Shown here: piece by piece, positions 1 to 12,897 of the stretch
How positions within the stretch are numbered: position 1 is the first letter of the stretch
Layout of the letters: each line of letters opens with the position of its first letter
From: Rusavskia elegans
Taxonomy: Eukaryota; Ascomycota; Lecanoromycetes; Teloschistales; Teloschistaceae
Assembly (NCBI GenBank): GCA_011316305.1
Contig: SAUG01000007.1
Coordinates: 453,182 to 517,181 of the forward strand
Reading direction: 5' to 3'
Length of the DNA: 64,000 nucleotides
The notes under the pieces: model-generated
Database searches by the model: none
What the model was told of the DNA's origin: nothing
What the model saw: only the letters and a program-made list of their open reading frames with translations
Program-made: the position numbers and the translations under genes

Positions 1-456
1 AGTTTTTCTAGTCTATTTTATAAACTAATATTTTAAACTAAATAGTATAGATAGCTACCGATTTCTACTATTTTAAAACTATTAGTTTTCTATTTATTAT
101 TCTATTTTTATTATTAATTCCGAAGGTTTCTTTTATAGCTATAATAAAATTACCGAAAGTATAGAAGATCTATAATATTTTATCTTCTTTCTATTTTTCC
201 GGGTTATCGAAATAATTTTCTATTCGAAACTATATTTAATTAAAAGTAGCTTTTTCTAGATATAATATTATAAATAGAATTTTAATTATTTTATTCGGAA
301 ACTAGTTTAGATATAATATAAAGTAAATATTTATCTAAATAGTCTATAGCTTTAAAAAAATTTTATCTCTTTTATAGATATTTAGTATTACTATTTTAAT
401 AGTATCGCTTCGATTTATAGATCGGGATAACGAGACTAATATAGTAAATTATTAAA

Positions 457-491
457 ATATAACGTCCCTATATATTAGAGGGCGTTATATT
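457..491. repeat. short inverted repeat (hairpin) in RIP block
   Basis: AATATAACGTCCCT at 457-470 is followed after a short AT spacer by the near-perfect inverse AGGGCGTTATATT ending at 491. It could be the terminal part of an LTR of the Copia relic, whose LTRs often contain such a palindrome, but I could not find a partner copy in the window. Confidence 0.45.
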
Positions 492-879
492 CGAGTCTAG
501 CTATAGCTATAGACGTAGTCCGAACTATTAAATAGTAAAGGAATTCTAGTATAGATTATCGTTTTTAATTCTATATAGCCGTAAAGGTAGGGTTACGATA
601 TTATAAAACGTCTTTATTATAAAATAATTAAAAAGAAAATAATAGAAACGTATTTAATAATTATATTAACAACTAATAAAAGAAACTATCTATAAAATAT
701 TAAGCGATATATATAGTAAAAATAGCTATAAAAGCCGACAGATAGCCGTCTATTAAAAGTTCTATTAGGAAAGGCGGCTATAGCGGCTATAGACGGCTAT
801 AGATAATTAGGCTCGCTTGTTTAGTTAATTTTTCCAAAAAACCTCTGTGGAATCGTGGACGTAATAGATTTATATTTAT

Positions 880-3800
880 CGTATTCTATCTCTATATATT
901 CTAGAACTATTTTAAAATATAAAGTTTGATTTATTCTAATCGTCTTTTTAGATCTGTTTTTTATAATTTTTATATTAAAGATCTTTTCTATCTCTTCTAG
1001 ATTTTTAATTTTAAAGATTTTTTTAAAAGATAATTTAAACCAGTTAATTTATATTACTAAATTAGTAGTAACGTAAATATTATTAATATAAACTAGTAAA
1101 AGGATTCCTTTTTTATTATAAACGAGAAAATAAAGGTCGGCGATATACTATCTATATTCTATTTCTAGTAGAATTTTAATAAATTATTTATACTAGTTTT
1201 TCGTAGTTTATTTTAATTTATATAGACTGCGGAGTATTTATAGTACTTTTTTTAAAAGATAATCGACTCCGTCTGGTATTTTTATAAAGATTTTTTGTTT
1301 AAAAATAGATTTAGTAAAAGTATTATTAATATCTATTTAGTAGTATTCTAGTTCTTTTATAGTAATAAAAGCGAGAAATAGATATAGAAAGTCGAATTTA
1401 ACCGTTAACGCGAATATCTACTCGAAATTAATATCTTAAATCTATAAAAAGCCTCGTATAATCAATCTAACTTTAAATTTATTAAAGAAACTATTTAAAT
1501 ATAATTTGATTTTAAATATCCATTTACTAGTATTTATATTAGCTTTTTATAAATAGAAGACGAGCTTCTATATACCGTTTAATATAAACGCGATAATTTC
1601 TATAGCGATTATTTTCTTTTATTCTTTATTTTAGATAGGATTATTAATAGCTTATTTATATATTAGCGACGTCGGAATGGTATTCGGCTAATTCTATATA
1701 TCGGAATAGATTATTATTTATACGATCTTTTCGTTATTTCCGTTTCCTATATCTATAACGGTTATAAACGTTAAAACGAACGCTATATTAGTTTTAGAAA
1801 TTTTATTTCGATAAAAGTCTTCGTTATTATTATCGATATCGGATTTTTTTCTCTACTTCGGTATTACAATATAAATAAATTTCTATAATACTAATATAAT
1901 CGGAATAGTCAATTCTAGAAATAGATATTAGATTTAAAAAGCTTTAAACTAAATATTAGTATTTTTAGGTTAAACGGACGGCTAAATTTCGGCTTAAATG
2001 TCGGCTAGTATAGTAGAAGCGTCGATTAATATAATAATAGATACTTTCGGAAATTTTTCGTAAAATTTTCTTTTAGAAAGCTTATTATATATCTAGACGT
2101 CGAAGTTAAATTTAATATTTTTTCTCTTCGTATTTTCGACGAATTTAACGGTATAAACTTTAATTACCGATTTTATATCGGAAGTTTAAAGGCGGTACTA
2201 AAAATTAGTTTTATTATTTAAACTAAAGAAAATATATATTCTACTTCGATCTATAAATTTATCTTTTCTACTATTTATTAGTAGTAATTTTAACGATATA
2301 AATGAATAGTATTTATAATTCCAGGCCCTAAAGTAATTAATCGAAGGTTTAATTCTATCGAAGGCTTTATATAGCGAAACTAACTATCTATTAACTTTAG
2401 ATCCGTTCCCGATTCGATTTTTTACGTACGCGTCCGATTCCGCTATTTCGAGCTAGAATTTTATTAATAGATTAGCTTTATTTAATATAGTTCGAATATT
2501 ATTTTCTATAATACGAATATATTATTCTATAATACTATTTTAATTAGAGTAATATAACTCGGTAGTTTAGTATAAAACGCTAGCGGAAATATACTATTTT
2601 TTAATTTATTTTAAAAATTTTAAAGCGTTATCTAAACGAATAGCTTTAAACTTTACGTCAATTTTAAACTCGATAACTTTTTTCTAGTAAATTAGAACCG
2701 TATAGTAGTCGTTTTTGGTTTTTATTAGTAAAGCTTAATTAAAGCGTAAATAGTTATCGATAATTAGGAAAAAATACTCGTAGTCCTTTTATAACGGTAG
2801 AAAAGGACTGTAGATATTAATAGAAATTAGATATAGAATTCTAAATTTATAATCGCTAATATAATAGTTTCTACTATTTATTATCTTTACTTTAATATAG
2901 ACGTCGTAGATTCTGCCGAAAACTCGAATTATTAAAATTAGTTTTATTAAGTTAGTAATTTTATTAGCTTTTATTATTACTATAGAATTAAAGTAATTAA
3001 AACGTTTATATTATAGATTATATTTATACTTTTTAAATATCCGTTTTTTTAAAGCGCCGGCAGGAAGGTTAGTCTAAATATTAGTTTAAATAGAAATTTC
3101 GGAAGTAGATAAAATTAGATAAATTAAATAATATAGAAATTTAATAATAGAAAAAGTAGTTTTTTAGAAATCTTCTATAAATATTAAAATTATATAGATT
3201 TTCTTATATTTTTTAGCTTTAATAACTTGTTTACTTTGTTTATCGTTTATCTAAAGGTAATCTTTATTAAAATAATCGATAAAGCTTTTTTAATATAACT
3301 TTTTTCTAGATAGAAAATTAATTCCGAGTAACGAAATATAAAAAAAATCGATAAGTAATACTTTATTACTATCTAGTATTTATAGTACGATAGTTCTATA
3401 TTAATCTATATATAATTTCCTTTTTTTAATTTTAATAATTTACTATTTAATAGAAATTATAAATAGAATAAATAATTAAAATTAGTTAATTATATAAAAT
3501 AAAGCGCCGGAATCTATAACCTAGAATATAACGAGAAACGAAAGTTTACCGGCGAGCTCTTTATTTAAAGTAACTATTTTATAGCCTATCTTTTCGTCTT
3601 TATTATTTTCGGAGGAAAAAGATTCTAAAAACTTTTTATTAAATAAATTTCCGGTATTATAAATCCGGTAACCTATCTTTTTAGAAAATTTACTTTTTTT
3701 TTTATATTTACTTTTACTTTTAGTAGTTTTTTCTTTTAATTTCGACTTAGATTTAACTTTAAACTATTATTAGAATTCTTATTTTTCGGGGTAATTACGT

Positions 3801-4088
3801 ATTATATAGCTAGAGATATTATATAGATAATATCTTTTTTTATTCGATAATAAATCCTTTTTATATAACTTCGATTTATTTTCGCGGAAGCTGGACTTTA
3901 AATTCTATATAGATAGTCGATCGAATCTATTTTTCGTCTAGTTAATAGATTTATCGGTCTATAAAGACGCTTTTTTTTTCTAGAGGACTTTTATAATACG
4001 GTCGAAATTAACGTTTTTTTATATATTAACAGTATTAACGATAGTCTAATATTCTTTCGAAAATAAATATAGAAAAATTTAGAATCGG
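880..4088 (-). mobile_element. Ty1/Copia-type retrotransposon relic (RIP-inactivated)
   Basis: Read on the minus strand, 1070-1093 encodes V-Y-I-N-N-I-Y-V, the fossil of the Copia reverse-transcriptase motif YVDD with both catalytic Asp codons (GAY) turned to AAY. At 3791-3832 a 14-codon stretch has Tyr at the four positions of a C-x2-C-x4-H-x4-C Gag zinc knuckle, as expected if TGY and CAY codons became TAY. The order Gag knuckle (high coordinate) to RT (low coordinate) fits a minus-strand element. The integrase should lie between them but I could not place its catalytic residues. LTR boundaries were not found; 12,898-14,090 and 4,658-5,133 may belong to the same element, into which the later elements inserted. 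Stops occur throughout, so it is dead. Confidence 0.65.
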
Positions 4089-4090
4089 TA

Positions 4091-4655
4091 TATCAGCGAA
4101 TTCTAAAATGGATTTTTAGATTAGACCGGCTGACAGCTATCTTAATCTAAATAATCCAAAAATCCAAATAATCTAAAAATCTAAAAAATAGATTTTCGAT
4201 AAATTAGAACTCTAATAGTATCTATAGTATAAATATCTATTTAGTAAATAGCCTAAAATAGAATCTATATATAAGCTAAAAATAAGCCTATATAATCTAA
4301 CTCGAAAATAAAATTTAGCGGCCGCCGCTAAAAACGGAAATAACGGAAGTCGAATATCTATTTAATAAATTACGCTAGATCTAATCTAGTTAGATTCTAG
4401 TAAAAAAACCTAATATTTTCGATCTAAATAAAGCTAGCCTAGTATTATATATAGGCGTATATAGACCTACTAATAACTAATAAAGATTTAAACGAATTTA
4501 AAATCGAATCTTTAAATCTTTTTAGCCGTTTTAGCTATTTAGCCGTTTTAGCTATCTTAGCCGCGCAGCTACGCAGCTTCGGGTATACCCGAAATCGGTT
4601 AAGACGGCTAAAACGGTTAAAACCGACTTTAAACCGGTTTTAAAAAATACTGATA
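4091..4655. mobile_element. 565-bp TA-flanked non-autonomous element, copy A (intact)
   Basis: The unit begins TATCAGC and ends with the inverse (TACTGATA here, GCTGATA in copy B), and has TA on both sides (4089-4090 and 4656-4657), as in Tc1/mariner-like MITEs. It has no coding capacity. The right part (about 4,520-4,645) is rich in TTAGCCGTTTT words facing CGGCTAAAACGG words, so a long imperfect hairpin is possible around the GC-rich core CGCAGCTACGCAGC. Copy B (5136-12895, interrupted) aligns along the whole length. No autonomous partner is visible. Confidence 0.7.
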
Positions 4656-4657
4656 TA

Positions 4658-5133
4658 TTTTTTTATATTTATTAACTTTATTATAGAGTCGTATTCGAGG
4701 AGCTTTTATATTATCGAAGTAATTTCGTCTAAAATACTATTAATTAATTTATTAGAACTTTTTTTAAAGTTAATATATTAGCTATATAATATTCGATTCG
4801 TAATTTAGAAGTAATTTTTATATTTTATCTTTAAAGTCTACTATATCGTTCTAGTAATAGATAACTTTCTAATAGTTTTAAAGTCGTTCGTATCGATATA
4901 CTATAAAAGAATAAAGCGAATTTCTATATCGCTTTTTTATTTTATAAAACTATCTAGTAAACCGGCGAATAGTTTTTTCGGAAGCGCTGGTATCGATAAT
5001 TCTATTAATACTAGAGTTAGAATAGTACGCTACTAGACGATATATTATAGATTTTTCGATTTTATATAAATCTATATAATACGGAACTAGTTATCTTTAT
5101 TTCTATAAATAAAAGTAGTAATAGACTGCTATC
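4658..5133. other. RIP-mutated spacer between the two 565-bp elements
   Basis: AT-rich, no surviving frame. By position it is probably a piece of the Copia-type relic (Gag side, minus strand) that both 565-bp elements landed in, but I see no diagnostic motif. Confidence 0.4.
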
Positions 5134-5141
5134 TATATCAG

Positions 5142-5613
5142 TGTTATAAGCACGCGCGGCGTGATTTCAGGAATATAGTAGTATTTAGTACAGTACTAGA
5201 ACTCCTTATTACGCCTAGATAGATAGAAAGGACTTAGTATTATTATTTTAGTTATTTTAGTAAATAAAGTATTTAAAGAAGGTTATTTTAGTTATTTTAA
5301 CGAGTAAAATACCTAAAGAAGATTATCTTAGTTATTTTAGCGAGTAAAGTACCTAAAGAAAGTTATTTTAGTTATCTCGACGAGTAAAATATCTAAAGAA
5401 AAAAAGATTTTATTATCTATATAGATTTTAAACTCGACACCTTTATAACTTATATTTAATTTATTAGTTATCGCTATATACTACTCTAGTAATTAAACTA
5501 ACTTATTTTTATATTAATTTAAAGTAATTACCCGTTATACCTCCGTTTATAGATATACTAATAAGTCTAACTAACCCTTAGAGATACCAGAACCTCCAGG
5601 TAGCTCTATAATA
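5142..5613 (+). mobile_element. solo LTR (472 bp) of the Gypsy family
   Basis: It begins TGTTATAAGCACGCG and ends CTCTATAATA. It is the reverse complement of the LTRs at 5664-6135 and 11906-12377, and has exactly their length. The 5-bp target duplication ATCAG lies at 5137-5141 and 5614-5618. No internal domain is attached, so it arose by LTR-LTR recombination. Strand is given relative to the minus-oriented full element. The first ~80 bp keep several CA and TG words, so they are less RIP-mutated than the rest. Confidence 0.85.
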
Positions 5614-5663
5614 ATCAGTAAATTCTAAAATAGATTTTTAGATTAGACCGGCTGACAGCTATC

Positions 5664-6135
5664 TATTATAGGGCTACCTGGAGGTCTTGGTATCTTTAAG
5701 AGTTAGTTAGATTTATTAGTATATCTATAAACGGAAGTATAACGGATAATTATTTTAAATTAATATAAAAATAAATTAGTTTAATTACTAGAATAGTATA
5801 TAGCGATAACTAATAAATTAAATATAAACTATAAAGGCGTCGAGTTTAGAATCTATATAGATAATAAAATCTTCTTTTTCTTAGATATCTCGTTCGTTAA
5901 AATAACTAAGATAACCTTTTTTAGATATTTTACTCGCTAAAATAACTAAGATAATCCTCTTTAGATACTTTACTCGTTAAAATAACTAAAATAACCTTCT
6001 TTAGATACTTTACTCGCTAAAATAACTAAAATAATAATACTAAATCCTTCCTATCTATCTAGACGTAATAAAAAGTTCTAGTACTATATTAAATACTACT
6101 ATATTTCTAAAGTTATACCGCGCGTATTTATAATA
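5664..6135 (-). repeat. LTR of the Gypsy element (3' LTR, left end)
   Basis: This LTR is collinear with 11906-12377, beginning TATTATAGGGCTACC (ancestral TG probably mutated to TA) and ending TTTATAATA. The outer ~40 bp keep CA/TG words, while the inner end, next to the element body, is heavily mutated. Confidence 0.85.
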
Positions 6136-9100
6136 CTAGGTCTTTTCTTTAGAATTTTCGTCCCGAAAATCCCTCGTTCCTTTCTCTTATAGATAAATAA
6201 AAGAAGCTATTAACTAAAGAATATTATAATAAAATCGTATTATTAGATATTAGTATATTAGCTATATATTTTTATCGGAATTATTTCTAGTTAGAGAAAT
6301 TATATTATATTAGTAATAGTTCCGAGAAATATATTAAATATATTATATAAACTTACTTTTATAATCTTATTCCATTAGATACTACGCGCTAGCGTCGTTT
6401 AGAAAATAAATATAAAAAATTAAAGAAAAAATTATATAAAGTATATATAAAGTAATAGTATTTATTTTATTAGTTAGATTATATTAAAGAAGAGTAGCGT
6501 ATTATAATTAACGGTAAGCTATAAAATCTTAAAATATCGGAATATAAAGGTAACGCGGATCTATTTTCTTCTATAGATTTTAATTTTTTTATTAATATAG
6601 CTTTTAAATAGATCGTATTCCCTGGCGATTCTAGCTAGTTAATAATTTCTTTAGCTCCTTTTAGTAGAACTATTATAGAATTCTCTAGTAGTTTACTAAA
6701 TATTCCTTAAATTTCTAAATATTTTCTAAAATAGAATAACCTTTTTACTTAATTAAATAGTTTTAACCTTTCTATTATAGGATCTTCTCGACTATAAAGA
6801 TATTTTCCTCTTATATCTCGAAGTTAAACGTCTATTATAATAGTATTCCGGAATCGGCTAGTTCTAAAAGAAATATATAGAATACCGGGTATATTTTAGT
6901 ATTTTTAGATAGATTAAATTTAAAATTCTAAAATCCTTTAACTTATTTAATTAAAAATAGTCCGACTTTAATATAGTTAAGTTTTTTATTTAAAGTCTTT
7001 ATTTTCAGATTTTTTATAAGAAAATATACCTTATTCCCTTTTTTTAGCTAAAGTACTATTTTTCGTCTTTTATTTTAATAATTACCTAAATTTTTCTATA
7101 TTCTTAGAATATTTATATAGATTTTTTTCTAAATCTCGATCCTTTAAATTACTAACTCTACTAACCTATACGGCAGCGGATATCTAAATAAATTCGGATT
7201 TTTCCCGCTTTTAGTAAAAAATAGTATCTTTTTTATTATACTGGATTCTTTTATATTAAATACTAATTATACTATTAATAAAAGTAAAATCTAATTATTT
7301 TAAATATTATTAATATAGTATTTTAGATATTATTTAAGCGTTTAGTTAGTACATTCTATCTATCTATCTATTATCGGATAGAAAGCTATTAATATTTTTA
7401 GTTTAATACTAAATAAAGGAATTAGGATTTTCTAATAGTTTAAAATAAAGAATTTATTTCTATTATTTATTAATACTTCTAGTAGTCAGTAGTATCGGAA
7501 TAATCGATCTAGAATAATAAATCTAAATTATTCTGCTGTAAAATCTTTTCTAGTTAGGATTATATAGATATACTTCGTAAGTCTATCTACTATATTAAGT
7601 ATCGAGTCGTATTCTATATTTATTATCGGGTCTTTTAATTTTAGAAATTTAATAATAAAGTCTATTATAACTTCCTTCTATAGTAAATCCGGTAGTTTCT
7701 AATATTAAATCTTTCCGTAATAAATATATATACTATATTTATTTTACTAATAACTAAAATATTTTTTAATATATATTTCGACGTGTTACTTTATATTAGG
7801 AAACTGGTAATACTATTATAAAAGTTATATTATCTTTATTACGCCTAGATATTTTTATAGTATTCTATTATAGTATTTTTTAATATATTCGTCGATTTTA
7901 TCGTCTAGTATATAGAGTTTTCCTTTTTTAATAGAAAATTATTTTTTATCGTTTCTAAATATATATAGCGTTATATTTAGTTTATACTAATTTACTAATA
8001 GTAATCTATTTTTATTAATTTTAAAAATACTATTATTAAAAACTTCTTTTATTTTTATATAATTACTTTTTCGATTTAGAATATCTATTTTTCTATTTTC
8101 TTTATCTAAAATATAGTATATTTTAAATTTATATTAGCCGAAAAATTTAGACTATCGTATTTATCTTCTATTTAGTTACTTTATTATAGTAAAGTATAAA
8201 AGGTTCTTATAGTCTATAAAAATAGTTAACTCTAGTAATCCTTCGGCGTATACTTTCTATTACTCTAGTACTACTATTATAGCTAGTAGTTTCTTATTAT
8301 AGATATCGTAATTCTATTCTACTAGCGATAGTTTTCTGGATATATATACTACCGGATACTACTTATTATCGTATTACTATAGAAGGTATATATCTATAGC
8401 TAGATCTAACGAATCTATTTCTATTCGTAATAGTTTTATTAAATTAAATATTTTAAAAACTAGGTCTTTTATATATTTCTTTTTAAAGTTTTTAAATATT
8501 TATTATTCTTTCTCGCTCTAGTACTATTCGGCGGTATCTTTTATTAAAGTTATAAAAGTAAAAGCTCTTTTAAAATAGTTTTTTATAAATTTTCGATTAT
8601 AGTTTATAAATCTAAAGAAGTTTTAGATTTCTTTAATATTTATTAGAGTCTTCTATTCTATTATAGCTTTTAGTTTATTAGAGTCGATACGTAGTCCGTT
8701 TTATTCTATAATAAATTTAAAAAAGTCGATTTCTTTTTTATAGAATTTATACTTTTCTGGTTTAAAGCGTAAATCTTTCCTTTCTAGATAGTTAAAAACT
8801 TTACTAACGTATTATATATATTCTTCGAGTATTTTAGAAAAAATTAAAATATCGTCGAGGTAGGCGATAATAAATATATCTAGATATTTTTTAAATATAT
8901 TATTAATTATATTCTAATATATTACCGGAATATTTATAAACCCGAATAGTATTACCGTATATTTATAATAACTATACCGTATTTAGAAAGCTATTTTCTA
9001 TTCTTTTCCGGCCTTTATCTATATAAGGTTATATATTTCTCGAAGATCGAATTTAGTAAAATATTTTACTCTAGAGAATCTATTTTAGAGTTCGCTAATA

Positions 9101-11905
9101 TTTAGTAGTAGATATCGATTTTTAATTATAATATCGTTTAGCTTCCGGTAATCGATATATAAACGGAATATTCCGTCCTTTTTAAATATAAAAAGGATCG
9201 GGTATTCTACTAGTAATTAAAATTTCCTAATAAATCTCTTTTTTATATTTTTATCTAGGTAATTACGGAGCGTTTTAAATTTTATTATAGATAATAGATA
9301 GATAGATTTAAATATAGGTTACTTGCCTAGTTTAAATTTAATTTTATAATTCTATATTTAATATTTAGGTAGTATTTTAGTAGTTATCTTTTTCTAAAAT
9401 AAGTTTATCTAATTTTTATATATATCTAGAACCCTTTCTAATAGGTTTTCTTTTAACTTTTTATTAGATAGTATAGAGTTTTCGAAAGATTTATAATTTT
9501 TTTTTCTATTTCTATTTTATTAATTTAGCTAACCTTTACCGGTATCTAATAAATCGGACCTAAATAGTTTTTAATTATTTTTTTTCGAAATTATAAATTC
9601 GTATTTTATATTCTACTTTTTATCTATCCGAAAATACTATTTTAGTATAGATTAGATATTTTTTATATAGGAATATTATTTAAAGCTAAATATTTTCTTT
9701 TCCTAGTTGATTACTAGATTATAATCTTTTAATTAAAGTATTTTAAATATAATATCGTAGCTGGCTATCCGAATAATATCGAACTAAAGTTCCTTCTAGT
9801 ACTAATTAATTATTATTTAAAATAGTATTATTTTTTCTATAACCTTTCCGTCTTCTTCTAGTATTTTACTTCTATTAATAACTATTAAGTTATATAGATT
9901 CTTTTTCTTAAATTAAAGAAATCCTTTCCTTTTAGTTAAATCTTCTAATATAAAATTTCCGGTTACGTTTAAATTAATAAATACTTTAACCTTTTATAGT
10001 CCGTTATTAGTATTAATAATTATTTTAATTTTAAGTATATATATATAGCTAGCTAAATTTAGTTATTTTTTCCGGGCTATAAAATTATACGTTTATAGTA
10101 TACCTATTACTATAAAATTCTATTTTTTTCCGAATTGTTTTTAATATTTTTATATTTTTTATCTTTATAGTTTATTTATAAAGTATATCTATAGAGATTC
10201 TAGTTAAAAATTCTATTTCTTTTCTTTTATTATTTCTTCTAATATTTATATCTATTATATATAATATATATAGAATATTTATAAATATTATAACTTCCGA
10301 TTTTAATAGGCGTTACCGGAGCTTGTCGGTATGATTTTAACGGATACTATCCGGTTCTTTATTTTTCTAATTTATAGATTATATAATTATTATTATAGTA
10401 TATAGTCTAGCTAAATAGAGTATATTAATTTCCTATTATTATATTTATTTTTTATAATATCGGTTTAAAAATAATTTTATCTTTAGAGATATTACTTCCT
10501 AGTTCTTTTTCTAATATATCGACGGTATTATTTATTTTTTAATTCTACTAGTCGTCCTATAGGTACTTATTAATAATATTTATTTTATAAACGGCTTTAA
10601 ATCCTTCGTAGATTTTCTTAAATCCTTTTTTTACTAGCTCTTTATCTTTTATTATTCTAGGGTAAGGGGTTTTTAGTCTTTTTATAACGATAAATTATAT
10701 TCTCTCTAGGATAGATACCTACTTAAAAGTATATTTTTTTTTAAAATTTCTAAAGAACTTTTTCTATACTAGGCTAGATTCGATTAATATTTATAGCGAA
10801 GTATTATTATTTATAGCTTCCTATAGTACTTTATTATTTTCTATAAATATAAATTCTTTATCTAAACTAGCTTTCTAGAATTTAGAGCTTCGGTTTTTAT
10901 TTTCTAAGATTATTTTTTACTAGTTTTTAGATTCTTTCTTTAACGTAGTATTAAACTGTCGTTATTATATTTTATTTAATCGATATTCTTTTATAAAATA
11001 GTCTAGTTTACTATAATTATAGTATATTTTAGAATTTTTATTTCTTTTACTACTTCTAGGATTTTTTCTTTTATATTACTATTATATTAAGTCTAGTTCT
11101 ATAGATATAGGTCTGTAGTAGCTTTTTCCGATCTTTTTACTATAGTATTATCTTTTATATAATTTACCTAAATAATATCTAGCGTTATTTTATAGTCCTC
11201 TATTATAGTATTTTTCTATATCTCTTTTATATAGTTTATTATTAAAGTCGATAAATATTTTAATTAGATTATCTAATATTTTATATATTCGACTATCGCG
11301 TATAAATTTATTTTTTATTTTTTTTTTAAATCTACGTCGGTATATTATATATAAGATATTATTATTTAATTCTATTAGTAGTAACTATTCTTTAAACCTT
11401 ATAGTATATTCCGACGCTGCGTTTTTCTACTAAAGATTTTAAATAAAGCGTTTAATAGTTAAGATTTTATTAAAAATTCCGAAAATCTTTTAAATAGTTT
11501 TTTTAAACTTTATAAATTATATAAAGATATTATTATTATCCTCGTTATCGTCTATATATTAGTAAAAGATAGATTTTATCTAGTACTAGGCTCGTCTTCG
11601 AAGATAGAATATAGCGAAGAAGGTCTTCTTCTTTTCAGATATAGAATAGAATACGAAGTATATATCTAATTATATAAGCTGATCTTCTAATTTATTATAG
11701 TTTTTATAATATTTATCGGATTTATTAACTTTAATACTATATACGCGTAGTTAAATAGTAGAAGTATTAACTTCTTTATTATTACTATTATCTCTTATCT
11801 AGATTTTCTTTCCTTTAGATTCGGGTTTTTTTACTATAGAGCTAGAATTATTTAGGGTAAAAATATTATATTAACCTGCGATAGATATTCTAAAGGTATT
11901 TAAAG

Positions 11906-12377
11906 TATTATAAAGCTACCTAGGGGACTTGGTATTTCTAAAAATTAGTTAGACTTATTAATATATCTATAAACGGAGGTATAATAGATAATTATTTTAA
12001 ATTAATATAAGAATAAATCAGTTTAATTACTAGAATAGTATATAGCGATAACTAATAATTTAAATACGAGCTATAAAGGCGTCGAGTTCGGAATCTATAT
12101 AAATAATAAAATCTTTTTTTCTTTAGATATCTCGTTTACTAAAATAACTAAGATAACTTTCTTTAGATATTTTACTCGCTAAAATAACTAAGATAATCTT
12201 CTTTAGGTACTTCATTTACTAAAATAACTAAAATAACCTTTTTTAGATATTTTACTCGCTAAAATAACTAAGATAATAATACTAAATCCTTTCTATCTAT
12301 CTAGACGTAATAAGGAGTTCCAGTATTGTACTGAGTACTACTATATTCCTGAAGTCACGCCGCGCGTGTTTATAACA
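11906..12377 (-). repeat. LTR of the Gypsy element (5' LTR, right end)
   Basis: Starts TATTATAAAGCTACC and ends GTGTTTATAACA. The outer ~75 bp (about 12,305-12,377) keep several CA and TG dinucleotides that are lost in the left LTR. Confidence 0.85.
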
Positions 12378-12897
12378 CTATCTTAATCTAAATAATCTAA
12401 AAATCCAAATAATCTAAAAATCTAAAAAATAGATTTTCGATAGATTAGAATTCTAATAGTATCTATAGTATAAATATCTATTTAATAAATAGCTAAAAAT
12501 AGAATCTATATATAAGCTAAAAATAAATCTATATAATCTAATTTAAAAATAAAGTTTAGCGGCCGCCGCTAAAAGCGAAAATAACGGAAGTCGAATATCT
12601 ATTTAATAAACTATACTAGATCTAATTTAATTAGATTCTAGTAAAAAAATCTAATATTTTCGATCTAGATAAAGCTAGCCTAGCGTTATATATAGGCGTA
12701 TATAGGCCTGCTAACTATTAAAAGAATTTAAACGAATTTAAAATCGAATCTTTAAATTTTTTTAACCGTTTTAGCTATTTAGCTATTTTAGCCGTCTTAG
12801 TCGCGCAGCTACGCAGCTTCGAATATACCCGAGACCGGCTAAGACGGCTAAGACGGCTAAAACCGGCTTTAAGCCGGTTTTAAAAAATGCTGATATA

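Larger units (their letters stand above)
5664..12377 (-). mobile_element. complete Ty3/Gypsy LTR retrotransposon, RIP-inactivated
   Basis: Two direct LTRs of identical length (472 bp; 5664-6135 and 11906-12377) bracket a ~5.8-kb interior, and the 5-bp target duplication CTATC lies at 5659-5663 and 12378-12382. On the minus strand, 8849-8869 reads I-A-Y-L-D-D-I, the Gypsy reverse-transcriptase catalytic core, here with both Asp retained. At 10983-11024 a 14-codon stretch with Tyr at each Cys and His position marks a C-x2-C-x4-H-x4-C Gag zinc knuckle. Gag (about 11.8-10.9 kb), then RT, then integrase toward 6.2 kb is the Ty3 order; integrase residues were not individually located. Stop codons and missing Cys/His make it inactive. 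It sits inside copy B of the 565-bp element. Confidence 0.9.
5136..12895. mobile_element. 565-bp TA-flanked element, copy B, split by two LTR insertions
   Basis: Fragments 5136-5141, 5619-5663 and 12383-12895 joined together give 564 bp collinear with copy A. The first interruption is a solo LTR between duplicated ATCAG; the second is a complete Gypsy element between duplicated CTATC. Flanking TA is present at 5134-5135 and 12896-12897. The intact target sequence in copy A proves where the two insertions occurred. Confidence 0.75.
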
